Below the pieces are notes generated by a model that saw nothing but the letters and a program-made list of their open reading frames with translations, was not told where the DNA came from and searched no databases. This document shows, piece by piece, positions 36,033 to 45,942 of a DNA stretch of 64,000 nt (position 1 is the first letter of the stretch; each line of letters begins with the position of its first letter). This stretch comes from Helicobacter pametensis ATCC 51478 (GTDB taxonomy: Bacteria; Campylobacterota; Campylobacteria; Campylobacterales; Helicobacteraceae), in NCBI RefSeq assembly GCF_000518225.1, contig NZ_KI912401.1, positions 187,313-251,312 on the forward strand, written 5' to 3'. The translations under genes and the position numbers were made by a program.

Positions 36033-36614
36033 ATGAATGTAAAGAATAATTTCAATCAGGTGAAACAGGAATTCAATAATGATGAAAAAGTTCTTGAAAG
36101 TGCCTTTAGACTTGAGGCTTTCTTTAAACGCAACAGAAAATGGCTATTTGGAGCCTTGGCTATCGGAGTAGTGCTGATTGTTAGCTATCAGATCAAAGAT
36201 TATCTAGCAGAAAAAAGAGCACTGAGAATCACACAAATCTTTGATCAGATCCATCAAGATGGAGTGAGCGACGATTTGATGAATCAACTCAAAAAAGAGG
36301 GGGGAGAGCTTTATGAGTTTGTTTTGCTCTCTGAAGCACTGAAACACAATCAACAAAAAGATCTTGAGGTTTTACAAAAATCATCCAACTCTTTTATCGC
36401 AAGTTATGCTAGCTATGAGTTAGGTTCGCTTTCACAAAACTTTGATCATAAAAATTATGGAGAATTTAAGGATTTGGTTGTGCTTCAAGAAGGATATTTA
36501 CTGAATTCGCGCAAAGAATTCAAAGAAGCTTCCAAAAAGCTTGATGCAATTGAACCGACTTCAGAATTGAGGGATTGGGCATTGAGGATTGGGCACTATG
36601 GAATCACTGATTAG
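36033..36614 (+). CDS. Inner-membrane protein with periplasmic helical domain, YfgM-like
   Basis: 193 residues. A basic cytoplasmic stretch is followed by one membrane helix (WLFGALAIGVVLIVSYQI, about 35-52) and a helical periplasmic region that could form TPR-like hairpins. Orthologues sit in the same place in H. pylori (HP0864). The adjacent downstream lipoprotein looks like BamB. In E. coli, yfgM and bamB are also neighbours and YfgM works in the periplasmic chaperone network; that parallel is my inference. It overlaps the next gene by 17 nt. Confidence 0.65.
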   Translation: MNVKNNFNQVKQEFNNDEKVLESAFRLEAFFKRNRKWLFGALAIGVVLIVSYQIKDYLAEKRALRITQIFDQIHQDGVSDDLMNQLKKEGGELYEFVLLSEALKHNQQKDLEVLQKSSNSFIASYASYELGSLSQNFDHKNYGEFKDLVVLQEGYLLNSRKEFKEASKKLDAIEPTSELRDWALRIGHYGITD

Positions 36615-37599
36615 ATTTATCTGCATCATCTCTTTGGGATTCTTTGTTTTTTGGGGTTGTGCTTCAAGGGAGTATTTCAAACCCTTAGAGATTGATGGCA
36701 AGAAAAAAATGAGTGGGGATTTACCCTCTAAAATGATTGATGCATCCAAATATGGTGCAACACTTAAAAATGGAAGTGTTCTCACTGAATCTTCAGGGTT
36801 TTTTAAACTCAATCAAGGGGAGACTTTTATCGGTTATGGTCAAGGATTTTATTTGACAAGCAAAGAATGTAATACTTTGCTGATCTATGCTAGTGATCAG
36901 TCTCTTAAGGCAAGCCTTGAGATTCCATCCTGTCCTGTCACAGCAACAATCAGCGGAGATAAAGTAGCTATCGTGGGAAGCGATAATGCAAGCTATGTGT
37001 ATGAAATCTCAAGCGAAAAAGAAATCTTTGCCAAAAAAGCAAATGCGGCATTGGCTGTCAATTCTTCTTTGCAAGCTCCAGTTTTTTATGCTGATTATGT
37101 ATTTTTTCCCACTTTGGATGGAAGTATCATAGTTGTCAATCTCAAAACTCAAGAAGTGGAGCGAAGTTTGATCATCGATTCTGCTCCATTTTTCAATAAT
37201 GTCATTTTCTTGCAAGTAGAAAAAGATCTCGTCTTGGCAGCGACTGCTAAGAGGATTTTGAGCGTTTATAAAGGAAATACATACACCCAAGAAGAAGAAG
37301 TGCGAAACATACAGCTTCATCATGGAAAAATCTACCTTTCTACTCTGGATGGACAGATCAAGGAAATGGATCTCACGCTCAAAACATTGCGTAGTTTGAA
37401 GTTTGAGTTTGCTTCACTCCCTGTATTTAATATTGTGCAAGATAGGCTCTATGCGCTAGAAGATGGATCTGGATTTTTAATCGAAGTGGATCTAAACCAT
37501 TTCACCCCAAAGATCTACAAGATGGGAATCTCACGAGGGAAAAATGTGTTTTTGCAAAACAATAAGATTTATTATGATGATGAGTATTTGGAGTTTTGA
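36598..37599 (+). CDS. Putative beta-propeller lipoprotein, BamB-like
   Basis: About 333 residues. A signal sequence with lipobox (IISLGFFVFWGCAS) suggests an outer-membrane-anchored lipoprotein. The body consists of repeated short strands such as VFFPTLDGSIIVVNLKTQEV and IYLSTLDGQIKEMDLTLKTL, resembling PQQ-type propeller blades as in BamB. I chose ATG 36598 with GAGGA 9 nt upstream over the in-frame TTG. The H. pylori counterpart is HP0863. If the likeness is real, it would help the Bam complex insert barrels. Confidence 0.65.
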   Translation: MESLIRFICIISLGFFVFWGCASREYFKPLEIDGKKKMSGDLPSKMIDASKYGATLKNGSVLTESSGFFKLNQGETFIGYGQGFYLTSKECNTLLIYASDQSLKASLEIPSCPVTATISGDKVAIVGSDNASYVYEISSEKEIFAKKANAALAVNSSLQAPVFYADYVFFPTLDGSIIVVNLKTQEVERSLIIDSAPFFNNVIFLQVEKDLVLAATAKRILSVYKGNTYTQEEEVRNIQLHHGKIYLSTLDGQIKEMDLTLKTLRSLKFEFASLPVFNIVQDRLYALEDGSGFLIEVDLNHFTPKIYKMGISRGKNVFLQNNKIYYDDEYLEF

Positions 37600-37602
37600 T
37601 TT

Positions 37603-38238
37603 ATGATTTTGTGTGATGTTGGGAACACATATTTTCATTTTTATCAGAATGGAAAAATTTGGAAAGAAAATCTCAAAAATCTATCATCAAAAAAAGAGAA
37701 AGTTTTTTATATCAGTGTCAATCCAGAATTTGAATCTGCTCTTCTCAAACATCATCATTCATGCATCAATCTAGCTCCTTTTTTTGCTTTAGACACAGGA
37801 TATGTCGGACTTGGGATTGATCGAATCGCAGCTTGTGAAGTGATAGAGGAAGGAGTGGTTGTGGATGCGGGCAGTGCAATCACGATTGATGTGATGCAGG
37901 GGGGGATGCATCTTGGCGGTTATATCTTGCCAGGGATTGGAAGCTTTGTAGATATGTATGCCAAGATTTCTCCTGCTTTGAAAGTGATGCCTGATTTGTC
38001 TGTGGGATTTGATTTGCTTCCTCAAAATACACGAGAGGCTTTGGGATATGGGATCTTAAAAAGCATCGTGGGTGTCATTGATGATGCCTCTAAAGGAAAG
38101 AAAATCTATTTTTGTGGAGGAGATGGGAAGTTTTTGGCAAGATTTTTCGATCAATCCATTTATGATGATACGCTTGTATTTCAAGGGATGCAAAAGGCAC
38201 TAGAGAGATATATGCAAAAGCTTGGAAGTGCAGAATGA
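37603..38238 (+). CDS. coaX: Type III pantothenate kinase
   Basis: 211 residues of the ASKHA fold. Phosphorylates pantothenate, the first CoA step; type III enzymes are not feedback-inhibited by CoA. CDVGNTYFHFY is the phosphate loop, GLGIDRIAA and VVDAGSAITIDVMQGG are family motifs with the catalytic Asp. It starts 3 nt after the BamB-like gene and overlaps the next by 4 nt. H. pylori HP0862 is the orthologue. Together with coaE at 25478 the window holds both the first and last CoA kinases. Confidence 0.95.
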   Translation: MILCDVGNTYFHFYQNGKIWKENLKNLSSKKEKVFYISVNPEFESALLKHHHSCINLAPFFALDTGYVGLGIDRIAACEVIEEGVVVDAGSAITIDVMQGGMHLGGYILPGIGSFVDMYAKISPALKVMPDLSVGFDLLPQNTREALGYGILKSIVGVIDDASKGKKIYFCGGDGKFLARFFDQSIYDDTLVFQGMQKALERYMQKLGSAE

Positions 38239-38546
38239 AAAAGATTGTTTATATGCTTCTGTTTGCCTCATCATTGCTCTGGGCTGAGTGGGTGATGTTT
38301 GCAGATTCCAAAGACACCTATTTATACAATACCCAAACAGGAGAGATCTATATCCGCTACAAGAAAAAGGGCAAAAACTATCAAGATGTTTTTGTCAAAA
38401 TGCCGCGTGGAATGAGTCCACAAGAGATTGAAAATCATTCACCTACCAAACAAGAAACCAAAGAGGATCCTCTATTGGATCAAAAACTCAAGAGTCTTAA
38501 ACAATCTCAAGATATGATGAATAAGGCGATAGAAAGTAGTTTTTGA
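38235..38546 (+). CDS. Small exported protein of unknown function
   Basis: 103 residues with a signal peptide (MKKIVYMLLFASSLLWAE). The mature part is polar, with YLYNTQTGEIYIRYKKKGKNY and a C-terminal charged helix. I recognise no domain. It is coupled to coaX (ATGA overlap) and to the next membrane gene (TGATG), and corresponds in position to HP0861-type genes. Confidence 0.7.
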   Translation: MKKIVYMLLFASSLLWAEWVMFADSKDTYLYNTQTGEIYIRYKKKGKNYQDVFVKMPRGMSPQEIENHSPTKQETKEDPLLDQKLKSLKQSQDMMNKAIESSF

Positions 38547-39193
38547 TGGAATATTTAGCGATTTTTAATATCGCATTTTTTGCTTCTCTCTCGCATTGTA
38601 TAGGGATGTGTGGAGGGATCGTGCTTATGCTTAATGCCAAAGCCATGCAATCTCACAAAAATATTGTTTTCTCCAATTTTCTTTATAATCTTGGTCGCCT
38701 AAGCACTTATTGTTTGATTGGTGCTGTGTGTGGAGGGATGGGAGTTGCATTTGAAATCTCTAGGAAATTTCAAGGAATCTCAACTTTGGGCATAGGTATA
38801 TTGATCACAATCATGGCACTTTTGATGCTTTTTGTACCCAAAGTCCTAAATACACTTGAGCCCTCACTCCACAAAAACTCTTTTTTGAAACGATTATTTG
38901 GAATCCTCTATAAAGATTTAAGTTACAAAAACTTATATTTCATTGGATTGCTCAATGGCTTCCTTCCTTGCGGGATCGTGTATTATTTTGCTTTGATCGC
39001 TCTATCAAGTGGTGGAGTGTTGCAGGGCATAGGTGTGATGTTTGTCTTTGGGATTTGCACATGGATTCCGATGTTTTTCTCTGGTATGCTCTCAGGATTT
39101 TTGATGTATCGTCTATGGATCTATCGCTTAAGTCTTGTTTTGATGATTGGCTTTGGTTTATACACGATTTATAAGGGGTTAAACGGGTTATAA
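38546..39193 (+). CDS. TauE/SafE-like membrane protein with HCxGMCGG motif
   Basis: 215 residues and about six hydrophobic helices. The N-terminal SLSHCIGMCGGIVL and internal LNGFLPCGIVYYFALIAL motifs define the PF13386/DsbD_2-type family of cytochrome biogenesis or metal-handling membrane proteins, often annotated as sulfite exporters. The paired Cys residues suggest metal or thiol chemistry. In epsilonproteobacteria such genes are linked to copper delivery, but not next to LPS genes; here it lies between coaX and gmhB. The substrate is unknown. Confidence 0.75.
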   Translation: MEYLAIFNIAFFASLSHCIGMCGGIVLMLNAKAMQSHKNIVFSNFLYNLGRLSTYCLIGAVCGGMGVAFEISRKFQGISTLGIGILITIMALLMLFVPKVLNTLEPSLHKNSFLKRLFGILYKDLSYKNLYFIGLLNGFLPCGIVYYFALIALSSGGVLQGIGVMFVFGICTWIPMFFSGMLSGFLMYRLWIYRLSLVLMIGFGLYTIYKGLNGL

Positions 39194-39224
39194 TTTTTGG
39201 ATTAGATTGCGTGGGAGAAATGGG

Positions 39225-39755
39225 ATGAAGAAAAGAGCAGTTTTTTTTGATCGTGATGGGATTGTTAATGTCGATCATGGTTATGTGTATGCGGCAAAAG
39301 ATTTTGAATTTGTTTCTGGGATTTTTGAATTGCTTTCTCTTTTTAAGTCAAGAGATTATTTGCTTCTTGTGGTCACCAATCAATCTGGGATCGCGCGTGG
39401 TTATTATTCGCTAGAAGATTTTTTGAAATTGACAGAGTTTATGCAAGAAAGCATCAGATCTAAGCTTGGATTTGCCTTTGATAAGGTGTATTTTTGTCCT
39501 CATTTAGAAGGATGTAAATGCCGAAAACCCGAGATTGGGATGTTTAATCAGGCTTGTATGGATTTTGATATTGATTTGGAGCACAGCATTATGATTGGAG
39601 ACAAAGAAAGTGATATGCAGGCTGCGCAAAATGCAGGTGTAGGGAAAAAATACTTTGTCACACTCAAAAACCCCTCTCAACTTATGCAAATTGAAAATCT
39701 CAAATGGGCTGTGAGTCTTGCCCAAATTGCAATTTTTGAACAAGGAGAGCAATGA
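39225..39755 (+). CDS. gmhB: D-glycero-beta-D-manno-heptose-1,7-bisphosphate 7-phosphatase
   Basis: 176 residues, HAD superfamily. FFDRDGIVNVD holds the nucleophile and acid Asp residues, TNQSGIARG is motif II, and CPHLEGCKCRKP is the zinc loop that distinguishes GmhB. MIGDKESDMQAAQNAG is motif III/IV. It removes the 7-phosphate in ADP-heptose synthesis. The ATG at 39225 has GGGAG 7 nt upstream. It overlaps hldD by 1-4 nt. Confidence 0.94.
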   Translation: MKKRAVFFDRDGIVNVDHGYVYAAKDFEFVSGIFELLSLFKSRDYLLLVVTNQSGIARGYYSLEDFLKLTEFMQESIRSKLGFAFDKVYFCPHLEGCKCRKPEIGMFNQACMDFDIDLEHSIMIGDKESDMQAAQNAGVGKKYFVTLKNPSQLMQIENLKWAVSLAQIAIFEQGEQ

Positions 39756-40759
39756 TGTTTATTGCAGATCAATTAGAAAACAAAAAAATTTTGATTACTG
39801 GTGGTGCGGGATTTATCGGGAGTTCTTTGGCGTTTTATTTTCAGACATATCATCCTCAAGCAGAGGTGGTTGTGCTTGATAAATTTCGCTCTGGAGAAAC
39901 TTTTCCTAGTGGCAATTTGATTTCCCTTGGACATTTTAAGAATCTGATTGGATTTCGTGGGCGCGTGATTTGTGCAGATATCAATGATGCAAAGAAAATG
40001 AATAAGATCTTTGAAGAGAAGTTTGATTATGTCTTTCATCAAGCTGCCATTTCTGATACAACAGTGATGAATCAAGAGATTGTGATGCAAACCAATCATG
40101 ATGCTTTCTTGCATCTATTACACTTGACACTGAATGGGGGAGGGAAGATGATCTATGCTTCAAGTGCTGGAACTTATGGGAATTCTCCAGCGCCCAATTG
40201 TATCGGGGTTGGTGAAATTCCTGAAAATGTTTATGGATTTTCCAAGCTTTGTATGGATGAGAGTGTGAGGGGGATTCTAGCTCAGAATCAAGATGCACAT
40301 ATTGTGGGATTGAGATATTTCAATGTCTATGGAGAGCGAGAATTTTACAAGGGAAAAACAGCTTCAATGATTTTGCAACTTGGACTCCAAGCCATGCATC
40401 ACAAGAAAGTGCGCCTATTTAAACATGGAGAACAAAAAAGAGATTTTGTCTATATTCAGGATGTGATCCAAGCAAATGTAAAAGCGATGGAAGCACAAAA
40501 AAGTGGGGTTTATAATGTAGGGAGTGGAGAGGCTAGATGCTTCAATGACATTCTCAAGTGCCTCAAAACCCATTTGGGAGAATTTGATGTGGAATACATA
40601 GACAATCCCTATGCTTTTTATCAAAATCATACAGAGGCAGACATTTCACTTTCACAAAAATTTCTAAACTATCAGCCTAAATTTTCTTTGGAAGAAGGAA
40701 TCAGCGCTTATATCCAAGAGATTAAAGAAATCTATGCAAGGGAGAAAAAGTGTCTATAA
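39752..40759 (+). CDS. hldD: ADP-L-glycero-D-manno-heptose 6-epimerase
   Basis: 335 residues, extended SDR fold. GGAGFIGSSLAFYFQ binds NADP; SSAGTYGN and VYGFSKLCMDE supply the catalytic Ser and the Tyr-Lys pair; YFNVYGEREFYKGK is family-specific. It epimerises C6 of ADP-D-glycero-D-manno-heptose, giving the LPS core precursor. ATG 39752 or 39755 are equally possible. The order gmhB-hldD-hldE-gmhA equals HP0860-HP0857. Confidence 0.95.
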   Translation: MMFIADQLENKKILITGGAGFIGSSLAFYFQTYHPQAEVVVLDKFRSGETFPSGNLISLGHFKNLIGFRGRVICADINDAKKMNKIFEEKFDYVFHQAAISDTTVMNQEIVMQTNHDAFLHLLHLTLNGGGKMIYASSAGTYGNSPAPNCIGVGEIPENVYGFSKLCMDESVRGILAQNQDAHIVGLRYFNVYGEREFYKGKTASMILQLGLQAMHHKKVRLFKHGEQKRDFVYIQDVIQANVKAMEAQKSGVYNVGSGEARCFNDILKCLKTHLGEFDVEYIDNPYAFYQNHTEADISLSQKFLNYQPKFSLEEGISAYIQEIKEIYAREKKCL

Positions 40760-42156
40760 AGATCCCGCATATTTTGGTGGTTGGGGATTTGATGATCGAT
40801 CACTATGTGAAGGGTGAGTGCTCAAGAATCTCTCCAGAAGCACCTGTGCAGGTTGTAGATGTCAAATATGAAGAAAATCGCTTAGGTGGGGCTTGCAATG
40901 TCGCACATAATCTTTCTGCTCTTGGTGCAAAAGTGCAATTATGTGGGGTCGTGGGAGAAGATGAGCAGGCGATCAAATTGTGCTCTTTGATCCAAGAAAA
41001 AGGGATTGGCTCAGAGCTTATTTTCACATCACCCCAAAGAATGACGACACAAAAAAGCCGCATTCTTGTTTCCAATCAGCAGATTTTAAGGATTGATCGT
41101 GAGAAAAAACAAGCCATCGAACAAGAGCTATTGGATGCAATGTTTAAAGCTATACAGTCAAAAATCAAAGAATTTGATGCACTGATACTCTCTGATTATG
41201 GAAAGGGGGTTTTGACTTTTGAGATGACTCAGAGATTGATTTTGTTGGCTCAAATGCATCACAAGATCATTTTGTGTGATCCCAAGGGAAGCGATTATTC
41301 CAAATATAGAGGTGCAACTCTTCTGACACCCAATAAAAAAGAAGCATTTGAAGCCACAGGGATTGAGATTGTAGATAAAGATTCGCTTCTTAAGGCTTTA
41401 GAAAAACTCAAAAAAGAATGTGAGCTAGCTTACTCGATGATCACGCTCAGTGAAGATGGGATTGGAATCCTAGATCAAGAGATGGAGATCATTCCCACAC
41501 AAGCTCAAGAGGTCTATGATGTCACAGGTGCTGGAGATACTGTCATCTCAGCTCTTGCTTTTGCTCTTGCAAGTGGAAAGACGATACACCAAGCATGTAG
41601 ATTTGCCAATACAGCCGCAGCGGTCGTGGTGGCAAAAGTTGGAAGTGCTGTTGCAAACCAAGAGGAGATTCTCTCCTTTCAAAAATCAGCAAACAATATA
41701 ATTGATTTCAAAATCATCACATTAGATCAGCTCCCCCGCACCAAGAATCTAGTTTTTACAAATGGATGTTTTGATATTTTACACAGAGGGCATGTGCAGT
41801 ATTTGCAAAAAGCTAAGGCCTTGGGTGATATGCTTGTGGTGGGACTCAATTCTGATGCATCAGTCAGGAAAATCAAAGGAGAAGATCGTCCGATCAATCC
41901 CCAAGAGGATCGAGCATATCTATTGGCTTCTTTGGAATGTGTGGATTATGTCATCATCTTTGATGAGCTCACACCTTATGAATTGATTCGAGAAATCTCT
42001 CCCCAAATCTTGGTCAAAGGCGCTGATTATGAGGGGAAAGAGGTAGTAGGAAGCGAGTTTGCACAAGAGGTGAGACTGATTGATTTTGTGGAGGGGAAAA
42101 GCACGACAAATGTGATTGAAAAAATCAAAGGAGGAAATCGATGGACAGTTCAGTAA
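40750..42156 (+). CDS. hldE: Bifunctional heptose-7-phosphate kinase / heptose-1-phosphate adenylyltransferase
   Basis: 468 residues. The N-terminal ribokinase-like kinase (about 1-315) carries [15 protein letters not shown] and [13 protein letters not shown] with the catalytic Asp. The C-terminal adenylyltransferase (about 335-465) has [17 protein letters not shown] and [13 protein letters not shown]. It performs the kinase and ADP-transfer steps of heptose synthesis; the intermediate ADP-heptose is also a host ALPK1 ligand. The GTG start overlaps hldD by 10 nt. Confidence 0.96.
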   Translation: MSIKIPHILVVGDLMIDHYVKGECSRISPEAPVQVVDVKYEENRLGGACNVAHNLSALGAKVQLCGVVGEDEQAIKLCSLIQEKGIGSELIFTSPQRMTTQKSRILVSNQQILRIDREKKQAIEQELLDAMFKAIQSKIKEFDALILSDYGKGVLTFEMTQRLILLAQMHHKIILCDPKGSDYSKYRGATLLTPNKKEAFEATGIEIVDKDSLLKALEKLKKECELAYSMITLSEDGIGILDQEMEIIPTQAQEVYDVTGAGDTVISALAFALASGKTIHQACRFANTAAAVVVAKVGSAVANQEEILSFQKSANNIIDFKIITLDQLPRTKNLVFTNGCFDILHRGHVQYLQKAKALGDMLVVGLNSDASVRKIKGEDRPINPQEDRAYLLASLECVDYVIIFDELTPYELIREISPQILVKGADYEGKEVVGSEFAQEVRLIDFVEGKSTTNVIEKIKGGNRWTVQ

Positions 42157-42710
42157 TCACTCAAGAATTTCAAGCCCATATCCAAGTGGCACAGCAGACA
42201 CTTCAAGGATTGCAATCTCAAATCATTGAAGTCTCAAGCCATCTTGTTGAGACTCTCAAAAAGGGCAGGAAGATCTTAATTTGTGGCAATGGAGGAAGTG
42301 CGGCGGATGCTCAGCATTTTAGTGCAGAACTCACAGGACGATACAAGGTGGAGAGACGAGGGTTGCCAGCTATTGCCCTTAGCACCGATACTTCCGCCCT
42401 CACTGCGATTGGAAATGATTATGGATTTGATTTTGTATTTTCTCGTCAAGTTGAAGCCTTGGCAGAAGAGGGAGATGTGATCTTTGGAATCTCTACAAGC
42501 GGAAATTCTATCAATGTGATCCACGCACTCACAGAAGGAAAGAAAAAAGGATGCAAGAGTATTGGACTGAGTGGAAAGGGTGGAGGCAAGATGAATGAAG
42601 TGTGTGATTTGCATCTTGTGATTCCATCAAACGATACTCCACGCATCCAAGAGATGCATATCTTGATCATTCATCTTTTATGTCAGAGCATTGATGAGGC
42701 ATTTGTGTGA
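42141..42710 (+). CDS. gmhA: Sedoheptulose-7-phosphate isomerase
   Basis: 189 residues, SIS-domain isomerase. [23 protein letters not shown] and [14 protein letters not shown] are the phosphosugar sites. It opens the ADP-heptose pathway from sedoheptulose-7-P. It overlaps hldE by 16 nt and the next gene by 4 nt. Confidence 0.95.
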   Translation: MDSSVITQEFQAHIQVAQQTLQGLQSQIIEVSSHLVETLKKGRKILICGNGGSAADAQHFSAELTGRYKVERRGLPAIALSTDTSALTAIGNDYGFDFVFSRQVEALAEEGDVIFGISTSGNSINVIHALTEGKKKGCKSIGLSGKGGGKMNEVCDLHLVIPSNDTPRIQEMHILIIHLLCQSIDEAFV

Positions 42711-43903
42711 AAAATCCAAGATTGACTTCCAAATTTTTACGAAAAATCTTTGTTGCTGCCTCCATTCGTCGATGGAATGATCAGGCTTGTCCGGTGGAGT
42801 TTGTCGAGCTTGACAAACAGGCTCATAAGATGTTTATTGCATATTTTTTGGCTTCTTATGAAGAAGAGAGGAGAGGAGAGAGAATTGATTGGGATAAGCT
42901 GATCTTGTTTTTTTGTTTTGAATTTTTTGAGCGAATGGTGCTTACAGATATCAAGCCCCCAGTGTTTCATAAACTCCAAAAACATCATCGCAACGAATTA
43001 GCAGAATTTGTCACCCAAGAACTTGCTAGCGATTTGGAACCCTATGGTTTGCTAGAGAATTTGGATTCTTATCTCAAATCTCCTCCCAAGTGTATCGAGA
43101 CTGAGATTTTGCGAGCTTCACATTTTTATGCTTCCAAATGGGAATTTGACATAATTTATCACTTCAATCCCTTGATGTATGATGTGGAAAATATCAAAAA
43201 GATCATTGATTTGGAAGTGGAGCAGTTTTATCACCTGAAGGGAATCTCACAAATTATCCTTTATAAGAAATCTCAAGAAATCATTACAATGTTTGGACAA
43301 TTAAGATTTCAAAAACGCTGGAGTCAGACTCCAAGAGTGCCAGAGACAAGTGTGCTAGGACATACATTGGTGGTGGCGATCTTGGGATATTTTTTGAGTC
43401 TTGATTTGGGATTGTGTGAGAGGATGCGTGTCAATCATTTTTTGTGCGGATTGTTTCATGATTTGCCTGAAATCTTGACAAGAGATATCATCTCACCAAT
43501 CAAAAGAAGCGTCAAGGGACTTGATGAGCAGATCAAAAAAATTGAAGAAGAATCTGTGAGAGAGAAGATACTTGCTTTTGTCCCTCAAAATATTGTCGAA
43601 GATATCTTGTATTTCACACAAAATGAATTTAGCAATCGCTATAAGATTGAACATATGACTCACTATGCTGAGAGTGCCAAAGATCTCTTAGAACTTTATG
43701 ATGAAGATAGATATGATGCTGTGTGTGGGGAGCTGATGAAGTTTTGTGATCGCTTAAGTGCATTTTTGGAAGCACGCATTTCGATTGCTCATGGGATTTC
43801 AAGCAAAGATTTGGAAGAAGGATCAAAAGGGATTTTGGAAGTGAGCAAAGATCAAGAACTGAGAGGGCTTGATCTTGGTGCATTATTGAGAGATTTTAGA
43901 TGA
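42707..43903 (+). CDS. HD-domain hydrolase
   Basis: 398 residues from a GTG start. The HD-type metal site is split as [11 protein letters not shown] (His), LFHDLPEIL (His-Asp) and [11 protein letters not shown] (second Asp), at about residues 215-350, as in the YfbR/HD_3-type nucleotide hydrolases. The N-terminal 200 residues are helical and not recognised. It is the last gene of the heptose operon, overlapping gmhA by 4 nt. The substrate is unknown. Confidence 0.78.
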   Translation: MKNPRLTSKFLRKIFVAASIRRWNDQACPVEFVELDKQAHKMFIAYFLASYEEERRGERIDWDKLILFFCFEFFERMVLTDIKPPVFHKLQKHHRNELAEFVTQELASDLEPYGLLENLDSYLKSPPKCIETEILRASHFYASKWEFDIIYHFNPLMYDVENIKKIIDLEVEQFYHLKGISQIILYKKSQEIITMFGQLRFQKRWSQTPRVPETSVLGHTLVVAILGYFLSLDLGLCERMRVNHFLCGLFHDLPEILTRDIISPIKRSVKGLDEQIKKIEEESVREKILAFVPQNIVEDILYFTQNEFSNRYKIEHMTHYAESAKDLLELYDEDRYDAVCGELMKFCDRLSAFLEARISIAHGISSKDLEEGSKGILEVSKDQELRGLDLGALLRDFR

Positions 43904-43943
43904 AGGGGAGAATAGTCAAACTCATATTCTCAGCGCAGACTTG

Positions 43944-44936
43944 ATGAGTAAGTTTGGCTTAAAATTATTATCTATTAGTTTTTTGCAAATCTTTCTTTGG
44001 GCTTTGGATGAAACTCAAGTGAAAACCAAGGTCAAACCCTATGAGAAGCATTTTTTCTCCATTATCACCCAGAATGATTCTTATTTCAATGCCTATATTG
44101 ATCGCTACTATACAGCTGGACATGGCTTACTTTATAGCTCCAAAGAAGGAGATTATGGATTTCTAAACAAAATTGGCTTCATTGATGGAGTGACTTCATG
44201 GAGCCTTGTTTTAAATCAGAGTATTTATGCTCCCAAAGATCGTATGAATCCCAATCCCAGAAGAGACTCTCATCCTTATGCTGGATACCTAAATCTTGGT
44301 TTTTTGTGGCATCACCGAGGAGAAAATGTCTTAGAAAACTTAGGGATTCGCTTAGGAATGACTGGAAAGGCTTCCCTTGCTCAAGAAGTGCAGGATTTTG
44401 TCCATGGGGCTTTAGGGACGGTGATACTCCCTGGATGGGGAACTCAGCTCAAAAATGAGTTTATCTTCAATTTGCATTATGATGTGACTTATCGCTTTCC
44501 TCTTGTGGATTTTGGGGCATTTTCACTGGATGCTTTGCCTTATATTGAGGCAGCTTTAGGGAATGCTAATATTTATTTGCGAGGAGGAGCTGTGTTGCGA
44601 ATCGGTCATCATCTCAAAAGTACATTTCTCCTTCAAGGAATTGCTGGAGAAAATGGAGGATCTAATAGCGGGCGAGTATTTGAAGATGGGATTGGCTATT
44701 ATCTGTTTGTGGGAGGATATGGGGGCTATGTGGGGCGCAATATGTTTATCGAGGGAAATTCTTTTGGAGAGCGGCGAGCAGTTTTGAAGAAGTGGATGGG
44801 AGGCATAGTCGCTGGCATAGCGATTGTTTCCGGGGTGATGTCCTTTTCTTATGAGGCTCTCTATATCAGCAAAGAATTTAGAGGGCAAGATCGTGCTCAT
44901 GGAATTGGGAGCTTTGTGTTTTCATGGAGTTTTTGA
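43944..44936 (+). CDS. lpxR: Lipid A 3'-O-deacylase LpxR-like outer-membrane protein, copy 1
   Basis: About 330 residues with a signal peptide (LKLLSISFLQIFLWALDE). The LpxR/DUF2219 pattern is clear: SIITQNDSYFNAYIDRYYTAGH, with the Asn-Asp pair and YTAGH, then HPYAGYLNLGF, GWGTQLKNE, and a C-terminal aromatic strand ending FVFSWSF. LpxR-type enzymes remove the 3'-acyloxyacyl chain of lipid A at the cell surface; H. pylori HP0694 belongs to the family. The ribosome site before ATG 43944 is weak. Copy 2 starts 1 nt after its stop. Confidence 0.83.
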   Translation: MSKFGLKLLSISFLQIFLWALDETQVKTKVKPYEKHFFSIITQNDSYFNAYIDRYYTAGHGLLYSSKEGDYGFLNKIGFIDGVTSWSLVLNQSIYAPKDRMNPNPRRDSHPYAGYLNLGFLWHHRGENVLENLGIRLGMTGKASLAQEVQDFVHGALGTVILPGWGTQLKNEFIFNLHYDVTYRFPLVDFGAFSLDALPYIEAALGNANIYLRGGAVLRIGHHLKSTFLLQGIAGENGGSNSGRVFEDGIGYYLFVGGYGGYVGRNMFIEGNSFGERRAVLKKWMGGIVAGIAIVSGVMSFSYEALYISKEFRGQDRAHGIGSFVFSWSF

Positions 44937-44937
44937 G

Positions 44938-45909
44938 ATGAAAAAATGGCTTTTGTGTTTATGTATTTTAGAAGTGGCATCTGCAGTAGAATTGCAACCT
45001 TATGATCGCCACTATTTGGCTTTGATTTCTCAAAATGATGCTTATTTTAATCCAATGATTGATGAATACTATACGGCTGGACATAGTGTGTTTTATGCTT
45101 CTAGCGAAGGAGAATATGGAGGGCTCAATCATTTTGGATTTTTGGATGGCTTGACTTCTTTTAGTCTTGGTCTATCTCAAATTATTTATGCCCCAAAAAA
45201 TAAGTTTGATCTCCTTCCTCCATCCGATGACCATCCCTATGCTGGATTTTTGAATCTTTCTTTTTTCATCCATCATCGCACGCAAGATATGCTTGAGAGT
45301 TTGGGTATCGCAGTGGGTGTGAGTGGAGCACTTGCTTTTGGAAGAGAGGTGCAAAATGGTGTGCATCATGCACTCAATGTGGGATTGGCTCAAGGGTGGG
45401 ATACACAAATTGGCAATGAAATAACGATCAATATCTACTATGAATGGGCATTGAAGCAATGGCTTTACAAAAAAGAAAAATGGGGGGTAGATATCGTGCC
45501 AAGAGTAGAGCTTGCTTTTGGGAATGCTAATATTTATTCCAAATTTGATATGACATTGCGTTTTGGTTACAACCTTGAGAGTAGCTTTTTGTCTCAAGGA
45601 ATCCTTGGAGAAAATGGTGCTTTGAATGGAGGAAGAGTTTATCAAGATGGGATTGGAGTATTTGGCTTTGTGGGGATAGGTGCGGGCTATGTGGTGCGCA
45701 AAATGGCACTTGAAGGGAATTTGTTTGGAATCGATAGATATGCGCGAAATATAAATCTTGAACCATTGATAGGAAATTTGATCATGGGTACAAGTATCGT
45801 ATCTGGAGATTTTTCATGGACTTATAAAATGATCTATACAAGCAAAGAATTTGCAGAACAAGCAGGTGGGCATATGATCGGTAGTGTTTCTCTTGCATAT
45901 AGTTTTTGA
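44938..45909 (+). CDS. Lipid A 3'-O-deacylase LpxR-like outer-membrane protein, copy 2
   Basis: 323 residues with a signal peptide (MKKWLLCLCILEVASAVE). It shares with copy 1 the blocks LISQNDAYFN..IDEYYTAGH, HPYAGFLNLSFF, GWDTQIGNE, ELAFGNANIYS, GENGALNGGRV and the terminal strand SVSLAYSF. So the family fingerprint, including the Asn-Asp pair and YTAGH, is kept in both. The copies differ in charge and in the loops. Whether both are active, or act on different acyl chains, cannot be seen. It starts 1 nt after copy 1 and is almost surely co-translated. Confidence 0.8.
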   Translation: MKKWLLCLCILEVASAVELQPYDRHYLALISQNDAYFNPMIDEYYTAGHSVFYASSEGEYGGLNHFGFLDGLTSFSLGLSQIIYAPKNKFDLLPPSDDHPYAGFLNLSFFIHHRTQDMLESLGIAVGVSGALAFGREVQNGVHHALNVGLAQGWDTQIGNEITINIYYEWALKQWLYKKEKWGVDIVPRVELAFGNANIYSKFDMTLRFGYNLESSFLSQGILGENGALNGGRVYQDGIGVFGFVGIGAGYVVRKMALEGNLFGIDRYARNINLEPLIGNLIMGTSIVSGDFSWTYKMIYTSKEFAEQAGGHMIGSVSLAYSF

Positions 45910-45942
45910 TACCATTTTTAAACCAAAAATAAAGGAGCAAAT

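Noticed and set aside
43909..43932. Hairpin GAGAATA/TATTCTC as a terminator after the HD gene
   Set aside because: The stem is 7 bp of mostly A-T pairs with a 10-nt loop and no T-tract follows.
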